Origin: Shimia thalassica
GTDB lineage: Bacteria > Pseudomonadota > Alphaproteobacteria > Rhodobacterales > Rhodobacteraceae
Length of the DNA stretch: 64,000 nucleotides
Direction of reading: 5' to 3'
NCBI RefSeq assembly: GCF_001458215.1
Contig: NZ_CYTW01000004.1
Location: 248,001-312,000, forward strand
In this document: positions 8,380 through 16,595 of the stretch, piece after piece
How the letters are laid out: every line of letters begins with the position of its first letter
How positions within the stretch are numbered: position 1 is the first letter of the stretch
Translations under genes and position numbers: made by a program
The notes under the pieces: model-generated
Told to the model about the DNA's origin: nothing
Seen by the model: only the letters and a program-made list of their open reading frames with translations
The model's database searches: none

Positions 8380-10299
8380 ATGTTGGGCAATCTATTGTCC
8401 GGAGTACTAACCTTGCTCTACAAATTTTTGATTTCTTTGAGCAGAGCTCAAAAAAGCGTTATTTTAATGGCGCTTGACTTGTTTTGGGTCTGCGTAGCCT
8501 TTTCGCTTTCACAGCTTCTGATGTCTCCTTTCCCCGAGAACATCACGATGCTTTGGCAGAACGCCTGGTATTTGGCGATTCTTCTGCCTGTTGGCGCTTT
8601 GGTGATTTACGTCGTTGGCCTTCACCGCATCAAATTGAATGCCTATGGCATGAACGACATGGTAAACACCGGTGCGCTGGCTGTTATTGTTGGCGCCGCC
8701 GGATACGCGGCAAGCTTCCTTCAAATTAGTGCAAACCCACCGGTTGGAGGCAGTTTCATCGCTTTTGCGATGTTCTTTATCGTGCTGTCTGTCACCGGCC
8801 GTATGCTCTTGCTGAACCTTGTGTTCACCCTTTTCCGACGCAACCAGAACCGTAAACGCGTTTTGATTTACGGTGCAGGCCAAACTGGGCAACAGCTAGC
8901 TGCAGCCCTGATGACCGACGACGAATTTGAAGCAGAATGCTTTGTGGACGATGATCCAGCCTTGCAGAAACTTTCGATCCGCGGCCTTCGTGTGTATTCC
9001 CCTCGCGAGATCAACGATATCGTCAAACAATACGACATCGACCGCATCGTTCTGGCCATGCCATCCACCAGCCACGCAACACGAATGCGCCTTGCCAAAG
9101 GTCTCAATAATGTCGGTTGCGAAGTGCTTGGCCTGCCCTCTTTTGCTGAAATGGTCGTTCGCGGAGAAGAAACCCAGCAAGTTGCCCCCGTGAAGCTGAC
9201 GTCTCTTCTAGGACGGTCTGCTTTGGCAACCGAACTGCCAACTTCGGCCGAGCCTTATAAAGGCAAAACCATCCTGATTACGGGCGCCGGCGGTTCAATT
9301 GGCTCTGAACTCTGCCGACAGGTTCTTGCATTCCAGCCCAGCAAACTTGTGATGTTGGATCACTGCGAACTCAGCCTGTACAATGTGGGTCGGGAAATAA
9401 ACGAGATTTGTGGCGAAACGTCTGTGGCTCTTGAGTTGGGATCGATCGTTCACGAAGACTTCATCGATGAAGTCATTTCAGAGCACGGCATTCAGGTCAT
9501 TTTCCATGCCGCCGCCTACAAACATTTGCCTCTGGTTGAAGAAAACTCGCTCGAAGGGTTGCGCAACAACGTCTTGGGCACGCGCATTGTCGCTGATGCC
9601 GCACGCCGTGCCGAGGTCGAAAGATTCATCTTGGTATCTACTGACAAGGCCGTTCGCCCGACAAGCATTATGGGTTCGTCAAAGCGGTTGGCCGAATTGG
9701 TTGTTCAAGACCTTGCCACACGCAGCGTTAGCACCCGTTATTCCATGGTGCGGTTCGGCAATGTTCTGGGGTCATCCGGATCGGTGATCCCTTTGTTTGA
9801 AAAACAGATCCGCCACGGCGGCCCTGTCACCGTGACCCACCCCGACGTCACGCGCTTTTTCATGACCGTTTCGGAAGCAGTTCGTCTTGTTCTTTTGGCG
9901 GGCACATTCTCGAGAGGCGGCGATGTCTTCGTTCTGGATATGGGAAAACCCATCCGCATCGTCGAAGTCGCGCGCAAGATGATCGAGACAGCTGGCTTTT
10001 CTGTCCGCGACAAGCTCAATCCCGACGGTGATCTCGAAATCGAGTTTACGGGCCTTCGCGACGGCGAAAAGATGCATGAGGAATTGCTGATTGGCAGCGA
10101 TATGCTGACCACCCCGCATCCAAAAATTCTGCGGGCGCAGGAAAAATCGCTTTCAGAGCTTGAGATGGCAAACGCCTTGCAAGAGCTGCGTCGCGCTGTG
10201 GAAAACCGCGACAAAGCGCTCGCCAATGCCGTCCTTCACAAATGGGTCGAAGCCTATAGCGAAGAAACCCGCGAAACGGCCGAAGCTGACGTCTCCTGA
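8380..10299 (+). CDS. Membrane-bound nucleotide-sugar epimerase/dehydratase (CapD/WbpM/FlaA1 type)
   Basis: The 639-residue protein has an N-terminal membrane region (about four helices, residues 25-155), a first Rossmann segment with LIYGAGQTGQQLAAAL near residue 160, and a second catalytic dehydratase domain starting ILITGAGGSIGSELC near 297. The active-site block STDKAVRPTSIMGSSKR (near 420) carries Met where most SDR enzymes have Tyr, which is the hallmark of the large membrane UDP-GlcNAc 4,6-dehydratases such as PglF/WbpM. It makes 4-keto-6-deoxy sugar nucleotides for surface glycans. The C-terminus (after 620) is charged. It is transcribed alone, opposite to its neighbours. Confidence 0.9.
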   Translation: MLGNLLSGVLTLLYKFLISLSRAQKSVILMALDLFWVCVAFSLSQLLMSPFPENITMLWQNAWYLAILLPVGALVIYVVGLHRIKLNAYGMNDMVNTGALAVIVGAAGYAASFLQISANPPVGGSFIAFAMFFIVLSVTGRMLLLNLVFTLFRRNQNRKRVLIYGAGQTGQQLAAALMTDDEFEAECFVDDDPALQKLSIRGLRVYSPREINDIVKQYDIDRIVLAMPSTSHATRMRLAKGLNNVGCEVLGLPSFAEMVVRGEETQQVAPVKLTSLLGRSALATELPTSAEPYKGKTILITGAGGSIGSELCRQVLAFQPSKLVMLDHCELSLYNVGREINEICGETSVALELGSIVHEDFIDEVISEHGIQVIFHAAAYKHLPLVEENSLEGLRNNVLGTRIVADAARRAEVERFILVSTDKAVRPTSIMGSSKRLAELVVQDLATRSVSTRYSMVRFGNVLGSSGSVIPLFEKQIRHGGPVTVTHPDVTRFFMTVSEAVRLVLLAGTFSRGGDVFVLDMGKPIRIVEVARKMIETAGFSVRDKLNPDGDLEIEFTGLRDGEKMHEELLIGSDMLTTPHPKILRAQEKSLSELEMANALQELRRAVENRDKALANAVLHKWVEAYSEETRETAEADVS

Positions 10300-10323
10300 G
10301 CAAAGCAGTTGTACCGATCTACA

Positions 10324-11349
10324 TCACACCTCGTAGTATGACCGGTACCACGCAACAAAAGCTTTAACGCCGTCCTGGACAGATGTCTTCGGACAGCTGC
10401 CCGTCAGATCGGTCAACAACTGCGCCTCTGCCCAGGTTGCCGGCACATCGCCGGGCTGCATTGGCATAAAGTTTTTCTGCGCTTCGCGGCCCAAAGCCTG
10501 CTCGATGGCGTCTACAAATTCCATCAACGGCACCGGAGAACCATTTCCGATATTCACCGCCCGCCACGGCGCAACCTTGCTCAGGGAATCTACATCAGAA
10601 ACAGCACGCGCATCCGATCCAACCTGTGCAGGCGCCTTGTCAATCAACGCAGCAATCCCCGCAACAAGATCATCCACATAGGTAAAATCGCGACGCATAT
10701 CCCCGTGATTATATATATCGATGGGGTCTCCGTTCAGAATGGCCTTGGTAAATTTGAACAGGGCCATATCCGGGCGCCCCCACGGCCCGTAAACGGTAAA
10801 GAACCGAAACATCGTGATCGGCAGCTCATAGAGGTGCGCATAAGAATGCGCCATCGCCTCGTTCGCCTTTTTGGTTGCCGCATAAAAGGACATTTGCATA
10901 TCTGCCTTATGGGTTTCGGCATAAGGCATTTCAGTATTCGCGCCATAGATAGAAGATGTCGACGCCATCAACATATGTGCTGGCGGGTGTGCACGCGCCG
11001 CTTCCAGCAGTTCATAAACACCAATCAGATTGGCATCGACATAGGACCGCGGTGCTTCGATCGAATAACGTACGCCCGCTTGGGCGGCCAAATGGATAGC
11101 GGCGTCAAACCCGTACTGCGCAAACAGGGACATCAAAAGGCCCGGCTCTTCTATTTTGCCAATGACTGGCGTGAACCCTTCGAACTCTGCCAGCATTTCG
11201 TGGCGGCGCTCTTTGAGGGAAACATCGTAATAGTCACTCAAGGCATCCAGACCCACCACGGTCCAGCCCTGCTCAAGAAGCAGTTTCGAAATGTGGTATC
11301 CGATAAATCCGGCAGAACCAGTTACAAGCGCGATACGGGGTTTTGTCAT
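10324..11349 (-). CDS. NAD-dependent epimerase, UDP-glucuronate 4-epimerase type
   Basis: The 341-residue extended SDR begins with VTGSAGFIGYHISKLLLEQG (NAD site). It carries DALSDYYDVSLKERR near residue 37, a block typical of UDP-glucuronate 4-epimerases (LpsL/Cap1J). The catalytic set is STSSIYG and FYAATKKANE, and FFTVYGPWGRPDMALFKF completes the family pattern. It would turn UDP-glucuronate into UDP-galacturonate for LPS or capsule. It converges on the capD-like gene with 24 bp between the stops. The GT2 gene that precedes it ends 27 bp upstream, so they probably share a transcript. Confidence 0.88.
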   Translation of the reverse strand: MTKPRIALVTGSAGFIGYHISKLLLEQGWTVVGLDALSDYYDVSLKERRHEMLAEFEGFTPVIGKIEEPGLLMSLFAQYGFDAAIHLAAQAGVRYSIEAPRSYVDANLIGVYELLEAARAHPPAHMLMASTSSIYGANTEMPYAETHKADMQMSFYAATKKANEAMAHSYAHLYELPITMFRFFTVYGPWGRPDMALFKFTKAILNGDPIDIYNHGDMRRDFTYVDDLVAGIAALIDKAPAQVGSDARAVSDVDSLSKVAPWRAVNIGNGSPVPLMEFVDAIEQALGREAQKNFMPMQPGDVPATWAEAQLLTDLTGSCPKTSVQDGVKAFVAWYRSYYEV

Positions 11350-11376
11350 TCAAAGGCTCCGACATTCGTAATGGTG

Positions 11377-12618
11377 CTATTCATCAAACAGGCGTCTCTG
11401 ATCTGCAACCCTAAGTTTTTCGGCCCGAAGTCTTCGGGCGAAACTAGTGAGGCGAAACAGGGGTTGATTCCGATCCGAGCGGCCGAAAATTCCGCCCGTT
11501 TGCTCCCAGAAACCAGCGCTTGTGAATGTCACGCGATGATACAGAGAGGTTGGAGAGAACAGGAACAGGCTGACAACCTTGCCCGCCTCGACCAGCGAAC
11601 GCGCCTCTTCGCGCAGACGACGACGGCTCCAGAAACGCCCGGAAAGCTGCACAGGTTGGGGATCAGGGTGCGCGCCAAAGGGCAGCAATCCTTCTGCGGA
11701 ACGTGATATGGGCGGCAGGCTCTCCAGATCACGCATGCGGCCGTCTTTGTAACCCTCTCGCAGCCTGGACATCAGACGCCGCACATCACGGGGTTCCAGA
11801 TCTCCGGCAACCATGAATTCTAATGCGCGCTTTCGCTGATCGGCTTGAAAAGACTTCCAAACCTGCGCGTGTTCTTGTTCGGCACAGTGTTTGCGCAGAA
11901 AGACAGCAAGGCTGGCCCCGATCTCGAACAGATCCCGTGGCGCCCGATTGGAATTTCGAATGCTGTTTGCATGATACCCATGATGCACTTCGGCCAAGGG
12001 CACGATTGCCGTGGCCACACCGTTTCGGGCCAGCCGCATGTTCACGTCGGTTTCATCCAAGTAGTATCTGAATGCCGGATCAAAGCCGCCCATCGACGCG
12101 ATGACATCCCGGCGCAGCGCCATGTTCGTGCCTTCAGTCTTGATCGCGCGTTCCTCCGTTGGGTGCAGAACAACCGGCTGTGTGCCTTGGAGGTTTAGAT
12201 CCGTCGTTTTCCCTGTTTGGGCAAAACAGCGTGCCTTCCATTGAAAAGAAATCCCATTGCGCCCTCTGACAAACCCGCCGGCGGCCCCAACTTCGGCATC
12301 CGACAGAAACGGAGCACTCAGATGGCCCAGCCAAGTTGGCTCTGGCACTGCATCATCATCAATGAACGCAACGATATCTCCGGCGGCATGCGCAATGCCA
12401 AGGTTGCGCGCTTTGGAAATGTTCGGCTGGTCAAATTTGACCAGCTTGACCGAAGTCGCATACGGCCCCAATTCAACCGCGGCCACACCGGGCGGATCTG
12501 CTACAACGACGACTTCAAATGTGGGGTAGAATTGCTGGGATAGACCAGCCAAGCAGCGGATCAAGGCAGCGGGGCGTCCCCGGCTGACAATGATCACACT
12601 GACAGGCAGGTGACTCAT
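11377..12618 (-). CDS. GT2-family glycosyltransferase
   Basis: The 413-residue protein starts MSHLPVSVIIVSRGRPAALI, a classic GT2 opening. FIDDDAVPEPTWL near residue 90 has the DxD metal site, and FRYYLDETDVNMRLARNG near 190 holds the ED-type acceptor motif. The ATG at 12616-12618 overlaps the kdsB stop (ATGA). The frame extends upstream to 12717, but only through kdsB, so I rejected that start. The ~190 residues after the GT2 core are basic and unassigned. It probably acts on the same polysaccharide or LPS as its neighbours. Confidence 0.85.
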   Translation of the reverse strand: MSHLPVSVIIVSRGRPAALIRCLAGLSQQFYPTFEVVVVADPPGVAAVELGPYATSVKLVKFDQPNISKARNLGIAHAAGDIVAFIDDDAVPEPTWLGHLSAPFLSDAEVGAAGGFVRGRNGISFQWKARCFAQTGKTTDLNLQGTQPVVLHPTEERAIKTEGTNMALRRDVIASMGGFDPAFRYYLDETDVNMRLARNGVATAIVPLAEVHHGYHANSIRNSNRAPRDLFEIGASLAVFLRKHCAEQEHAQVWKSFQADQRKRALEFMVAGDLEPRDVRRLMSRLREGYKDGRMRDLESLPPISRSAEGLLPFGAHPDPQPVQLSGRFWSRRRLREEARSLVEAGKVVSLFLFSPTSLYHRVTFTSAGFWEQTGGIFGRSDRNQPLFRLTSFARRLRAEKLRVADQRRLFDE

Positions 12619-13415
12619 GGCGTTCCCATCTCGGCCATCATCGCTTCGATCCGGGGAACGTCTTCGGGGTTGTTCAATTCCCAGAACTGACGGCCTCGGG
12701 CCTCGACTTCGACGCAAAGCACCTTGTGGCCGTGTTCCATAAACCGAAGCTGTTCAAGCCCCTCAAGGGATTCCAGAGGGCCTGCATTCCACCGCGGATA
12801 AGCGCCCAGCGCGGAAGGGCGATAGGCATACACGCCGACATGGTGGAATACCGGCGTTTCAGCATCATCAGCATAGGTTTCTGACGTAAAAGGCACCACT
12901 TCCTTCGAAAAATAGAGCGCATGCCGGTCTTTGGTAAACACCGCAGTTGTTCCGCCAACACGTCCTGCTTTGCGGTCCTCTAGAAACCCATTCAAGGCCC
13001 GCCCGTCGCATCGCAACACAGGCGTTGCAACTTCGGCCATTGGGTCACGACGCAATCCCTCGACCAGCTCTTCTACAAACCATGCAGGGGTGAGCGGCGC
13101 ATCGCCTTGCAAGTTCACGACAATGTCGAACCCGCCGCCCAAGTTATCGAAGGCTTCCGCACAACGCTCGGTCCCGTTTGCGCAATCTTCGGATGTCATG
13201 ACCACCTCGGCCCCAAAGGCTTCGGCGGCTTGACGAATACGGTCGTCATCTGTCGCCACCACAACACGGTCCACGCCCTTTACCTCGGTCGCGGCTTCAT
13301 AAGACCGCTGTATGAGGCTTTTGACCTCTCCTGTGGCACCTTTGAGGGTTGCCAGAGGTTTTCCGGGATAACGAGTGGACGCATACCGCGCCGGGATGGC
13401 GATCAGAACAGACAT
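12615..13415 (-). CDS. kdsB: 3-deoxy-manno-octulosonate cytidylyltransferase
   Basis: The 266-residue protein activates Kdo to CMP-Kdo for LPS inner core (or Kdo-linked capsule). MSVLIAIPARYASTRYPGKPL is the CTP-binding signature; NLQGDAPLTP near residue 100 is the family's QGD block, and HHVGVYAYRPSALGAY near 185 is also conserved. It overlaps cysQ by one base (TGATG) at its start and the GT2 gene by four at its end, so cysQ-kdsB-GT2-epimerase form one operon. Confidence 0.95.
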   Translation of the reverse strand: MSVLIAIPARYASTRYPGKPLATLKGATGEVKSLIQRSYEAATEVKGVDRVVVATDDDRIRQAAEAFGAEVVMTSEDCANGTERCAEAFDNLGGGFDIVVNLQGDAPLTPAWFVEELVEGLRRDPMAEVATPVLRCDGRALNGFLEDRKAGRVGGTTAVFTKDRHALYFSKEVVPFTSETYADDAETPVFHHVGVYAYRPSALGAYPRWNAGPLESLEGLEQLRFMEHGHKVLCVEVEARGRQFWELNNPEDVPRIEAMMAEMGTP

Positions 13416-14212
13416 CAGGCTTCTTTCAGCTCTACAGTTGGTGCGTAGGCAATGAAGAACGGGTTAGCGAAATCTTCTTTGCCATATGTAAGGGGGCTAT
13501 GGTCGTCGAAACGAACCACGTTTCCGCCAGCACCCAACAGAACGGCGTGACCCGCTGCTGTGTCCCACTCCATGGTCCGACCAACGCGAGGGTAAATGTC
13601 GGCTTCACCAGTTGCCACAAGGCAGAACTTGAGCGACGAACCGGCGCTCTTGGAGTCCTTGACGTTGTACTTGTTGATATAGTCGTCGGTCGCCTGATCG
13701 CGGTGCGATTTCGAAGCCACAACCATCAACGCAGTATTGTCGCTGTCTGCCACGTTGATCGGGCTCAGTGCCCCGATTGTATCCAGAGCAAAGTCACCGG
13801 TTTCTTCAACGGATTGACCGTCGGCTTGTGTAAAGAACATGCGGTTCTTTGCAGGCGCATAAACGATACCGCGCTGGGGCACACCGTTTTCAACGAAAGC
13901 GATGTTCACGGTAAAATCACCACGGCGGTGAATGAATTCCTTGGTGCCATCCAGCGGATCAACGATCAGAAATGTATCGCCTTTCGCAGTGTGGCTTTCG
14001 GATTGCTCTTCAGTCACCAGCATCACGTCAGGAAATTCTGCGCGAAGGCCGGCCGAGATAATTGCGTCCGCTGCTTCGTCAGCCTCGGTAACCGGGCTGT
14101 CATCGGATTTGACTTTGACGTCGAAATCGTCCGAGTTGTAAATCTGCATAATTTTTTCACCAGCTTCAATGGCCAGGCGACGCATTACCGGTACAAGTGT
14201 TTCGTAGTTCAA
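13415..14212 (-). CDS. cysQ: 3'(2'),5'-bisphosphate nucleotidase CysQ
   Basis: The 265-residue inositol-phosphatase-fold enzyme removes the 3'-phosphate from PAP, the by-product of PAPS use. EEQSE (near residue 72), DPLDGTKEF (near 90) and EWDTAAGHAVL (near 215) are the metal-binding motifs. The frame runs up to 14287, but I prefer the TTG at 14210-14212 because GGAG lies seven bases upstream and the resulting N-terminus (LNYETLVPVMRRLA) matches the usual family start. It leads the operon with kdsB. The nearby sulfotransferase would generate its substrate. Confidence 0.9.
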   Translation of the reverse strand: MNYETLVPVMRRLAIEAGEKIMQIYNSDDFDVKVKSDDSPVTEADEAADAIISAGLRAEFPDVMLVTEEQSESHTAKGDTFLIVDPLDGTKEFIHRRGDFTVNIAFVENGVPQRGIVYAPAKNRMFFTQADGQSVEETGDFALDTIGALSPINVADSDNTALMVVASKSHRDQATDDYINKYNVKDSKSAGSSLKFCLVATGEADIYPRVGRTMEWDTAAGHAVLLGAGGNVVRFDDHSPLTYGKEDFANPFFIAYAPTVELKEA

Positions 14213-14329
14213 TTGTTGTCTCCGTTGCGAGCATTTGTTGAAATAGTCGTTCGCGCCCCTTATGCTGCGACCATAACCAAACAGCAAGAAATCCCTGTCA
14301 AAAGGGAGAAAATCTTGGGATTATAGGCA

Positions 14330-15151
14330 ATGTTTCAGAGCACAGCTCCAAAAAGTACGCTTAGTGGCGCAATAAATATTGCCGAACTGATTTATCACTC
14401 GATCGTTCGAAGTGTCCGAAAGGCGCATGGCAACGCGGTAATCTCGTTGCTTTTGAACATGATGCAGGTGTTCGTGTTCATGATGGTCTTCTACGTCATG
14501 TTCTCCATTCTCGGTTTGCGCGGGGCGGCCCTGAGGGGGGATTTCCTGTTGTTTGTGATGTCGGGGATTTTCCTGTTCATCACCCACACCAAGACCGTTG
14601 GGGCGGTATCGGGTGCCGAAGGGGCCTCATCCCCCATGATGAAGCACGCTCCGATGAACACGGTGATCTCAATTGCTTCGGCAGCTTTGAGCACGCTGTA
14701 CATTCAGGTGATTTCTCTTTTCACCATTCTGTTTATCTATCACGCAGCGGTCACGCCGATTGAAATCTTCGACCCGCTGGGCGCATTCGCAATGCTGCTT
14801 CTGGCATGGTTTACGGGCATTGGTGTCGGGCTTGTCTTTCTGGCGCTCAAACCCTGGTTTCCAACATTTTCCAGCATTGCCAGTACGGTCTATCAACGGG
14901 CGAACATGATTGCGTCTGGCAAAATGTTCGTGGCGAACACCATGCCATCTTTCATGCTTGCGATGTTCGACTGGAACCCGCTGTTTCACTGCATCGATCA
15001 ATCCCGCGGGTTTATGTTCATCAACTACTATCCACGAAACAGCAGCATCGAGTATCCCTTTTATGTCGGCCTTGCACTGGTGATGATTGGCCTGATGGGT
15101 GAATTTTATACCCGCCGGCATGTGTCCATCAGTTGGGGCGCGCGCAGGTGA
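14330..15151 (+). CDS. Polysaccharide ABC exporter permease (KpsM-like, ABC-2 type)
   Basis: The 273-residue protein has about six hydrophobic helices and the ABC-2 permease layout. Segments such as LLNMMQVFVFMMVFYVMFS, FVMSGIFLFITHTKTV and WNPLFHCIDQSRGFMFINYY resemble the capsule exporter KpsM and its relatives. It would carry a lipid-linked or growing polysaccharide across the inner membrane and work with a Wza/KpsD-type channel such as the one at 6972-8084. No ATPase subunit lies beside it in this window, which is unusual. The following gene overlaps its stop (GTGA). Confidence 0.82.
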   Translation: MFQSTAPKSTLSGAINIAELIYHSIVRSVRKAHGNAVISLLLNMMQVFVFMMVFYVMFSILGLRGAALRGDFLLFVMSGIFLFITHTKTVGAVSGAEGASSPMMKHAPMNTVISIASAALSTLYIQVISLFTILFIYHAAVTPIEIFDPLGAFAMLLLAWFTGIGVGLVFLALKPWFPTFSSIASTVYQRANMIASGKMFVANTMPSFMLAMFDWNPLFHCIDQSRGFMFINYYPRNSSIEYPFYVGLALVMIGLMGEFYTRRHVSISWGARR

Positions 15152-15771
15152 AACGCTTACTGCTTGCCATCTGTATGTCTTGCTTTCCCATCGCAGTTTT
15201 GGCGGGGGACTTCCCTGCCCTCTTTGATGTCACCGGTGTCGCATCAGATGACACATTGAACATTCGCGCAAAACCCGAGGCCGGATCCCAACAGGTCGGC
15301 ACATTCAGCTTTGATCAACAGAACATCGAGGTCATCACCCTCAGCCCTGATGAAAAATGGGGCATGGTTGGCTTGGGCGAAACATCGGGTTGGGTTGCGG
15401 TTCGTTTTCTGGAACGTGTTTCGTCAGAAAGCTGGGCCCATGACACGACGTCTTTGGCCTGTTCCGGCACTGAACCTTTTTGGTCCACTGGCATAACCGA
15501 TGCACGCCAAACACTCGAGTTTCAGCTTTTCGACAATTCAAAACTGACATTTGAGGCGGCATGGCAGGCAACACCCCAAGGTTTCACCGGTGGAACTCTG
15601 GGACTATTGGCGCGCGCCGACAATGGCGACAGCGCATATACAACAATTGTTACGGGCCAATGCAGCGACGGGATGAGTGACCGGACGTTTGGCATGACCA
15701 TCTCTATTTTCTTGTCACAGGGCGAACAGATCACCGGCTATCAAGGGTGTTGTTCGCTACAGTCAGACTAG
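15148..15771 (+). CDS. Secreted SH3-domain protein (COG3650-like)
   Basis: The 207-residue product starts with a signal peptide (VKRLLLAICMSCFPIAVLAG, cleavage after about residue 19). A bacterial SH3 domain follows (DDTLNIRAKPEAGSQQVGTF ... GWVAVRFLE, about 28-90), then a C-terminal domain beginning CSGTEPFWS. That second domain is found in small periplasmic proteins of unknown role. I chose the GTG at 15148, which overlaps the permease stop; a TTG at 15133 is the alternative. SH3 domains of this type often bind cell wall. Function otherwise unknown. Confidence 0.75.
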   Translation: MKRLLLAICMSCFPIAVLAGDFPALFDVTGVASDDTLNIRAKPEAGSQQVGTFSFDQQNIEVITLSPDEKWGMVGLGETSGWVAVRFLERVSSESWAHDTTSLACSGTEPFWSTGITDARQTLEFQLFDNSKLTFEAAWQATPQGFTGGTLGLLARADNGDSAYTTIVTGQCSDGMSDRTFGMTISIFLSQGEQITGYQGCCSLQSD

Positions 15772-15781
15772 GGCTGGCGGG

Positions 15782-16387
15782 TTATGCAACCACGCGCAGT
15801 GTCAGGTTGATCCGGCCACCTTTGGGCAATAACCGCGACGATCCAAATCTTATCCGGTCAACGCCATGGAATGCGGGTCTTGCCACCCCCCCCATGACAA
15901 CTACGTCCCCGGATTGCAGCCAAAGGGACTCGGTCTTGCCACCACGCTCGGGATTTCCCATCCGAAAAAGCCCCTCATCCCCAAGAGAAAGCGACACAAC
16001 AGGCCAGTCAAAGCTGCCTTCGTCTTTGTCTTGGTGCATGCCCATGCGGGCCCCTTCACCATAGTAGTTCACCAAACAGCAATCGGGGGTGCGATCGACA
16101 CCTGAAACCTGTTGCCACACATCCAGTGCAATCGCGGGAATTGGCGGCCACTCCATGCCGTCGGGATGCTGTTTTTGGTAACGATACCCACGCCGGTCGG
16201 TGACCCATCCCAGCCGCCCCGCAGACGTCATACGGACCGACATGGGTTTTCCTGACGGAGTCACCGGCGAGACAAAGGGCGCAATCGCCGCAACCCGACG
16301 TAAATCGCCAACCAACTCAGCTTGTGTTTCCTGGTCGAGCAATCCCTTGAAGATTGCGAAACCCTTAATTTTTAGTGGCTCACGCAT
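15782..16387 (-). CDS. alkB: Alpha-ketoglutarate-dependent DNA repair dioxygenase AlkB
   Basis: The 201-residue Fe(II)/2-oxoglutarate dioxygenase reverses N1-methyladenine and N3-methylcytosine. CLVNYYGEGARMGMHQDKDE holds the NYY 2-oxoglutarate contact (107-109) and the iron ligands His118 and Asp120. The distal ligand is His174 in FHGVDRI, and Arg192/Arg198 lie in RINLTLR. Length is normal for AlkB. It converges on the SH3 gene with ten bases between stops. There is no Ada gene in the window and no visible Ada operator in the 208 bp upstream, which it shares with dnaK. Confidence 0.95.
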   Translation of the reverse strand: MREPLKIKGFAIFKGLLDQETQAELVGDLRRVAAIAPFVSPVTPSGKPMSVRMTSAGRLGWVTDRRGYRYQKQHPDGMEWPPIPAIALDVWQQVSGVDRTPDCCLVNYYGEGARMGMHQDKDEGSFDWPVVSLSLGDEGLFRMGNPERGGKTESLWLQSGDVVVMGGVARPAFHGVDRIRFGSSRLLPKGGRINLTLRVVA

Positions 16388-16458
16388 CTATTTTTCCGCC
16401 TAACTGCACCTCTATCTACAGATTCATTGGATTCTTCACGATTCCAAGAAATCTGATG

Positions 16459-16488
16459 CTTGCAGGCCCTTTTTACGCTCCCTATATA
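16459..16488 (+). promoter_or_regulatory. Heat-shock sigma-32 (RpoH) promoter of dnaK
   Basis: CTTG at 16459-16462 and CCTATAT at 16481-16487 are separated by 18 bases. This fits the alphaproteobacterial RpoH pattern CTTG-N17/18-CYTATNT known from established studies. The site lies about 108 bp before the dnaK ATG, in a region with no other gene, and dnaK is a classic RpoH target. Confidence 0.7.
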
Positions 16489-16595
16489 CCCTCCGAAGCG
16501 TGATTGGCGAATACCAGTCACAAACGGGATCGGGGCGTGGATGCCATAACGGGTTCAGGTCTCGAGAAATCGCCTTGAAGTAGAAGGGATATAAA

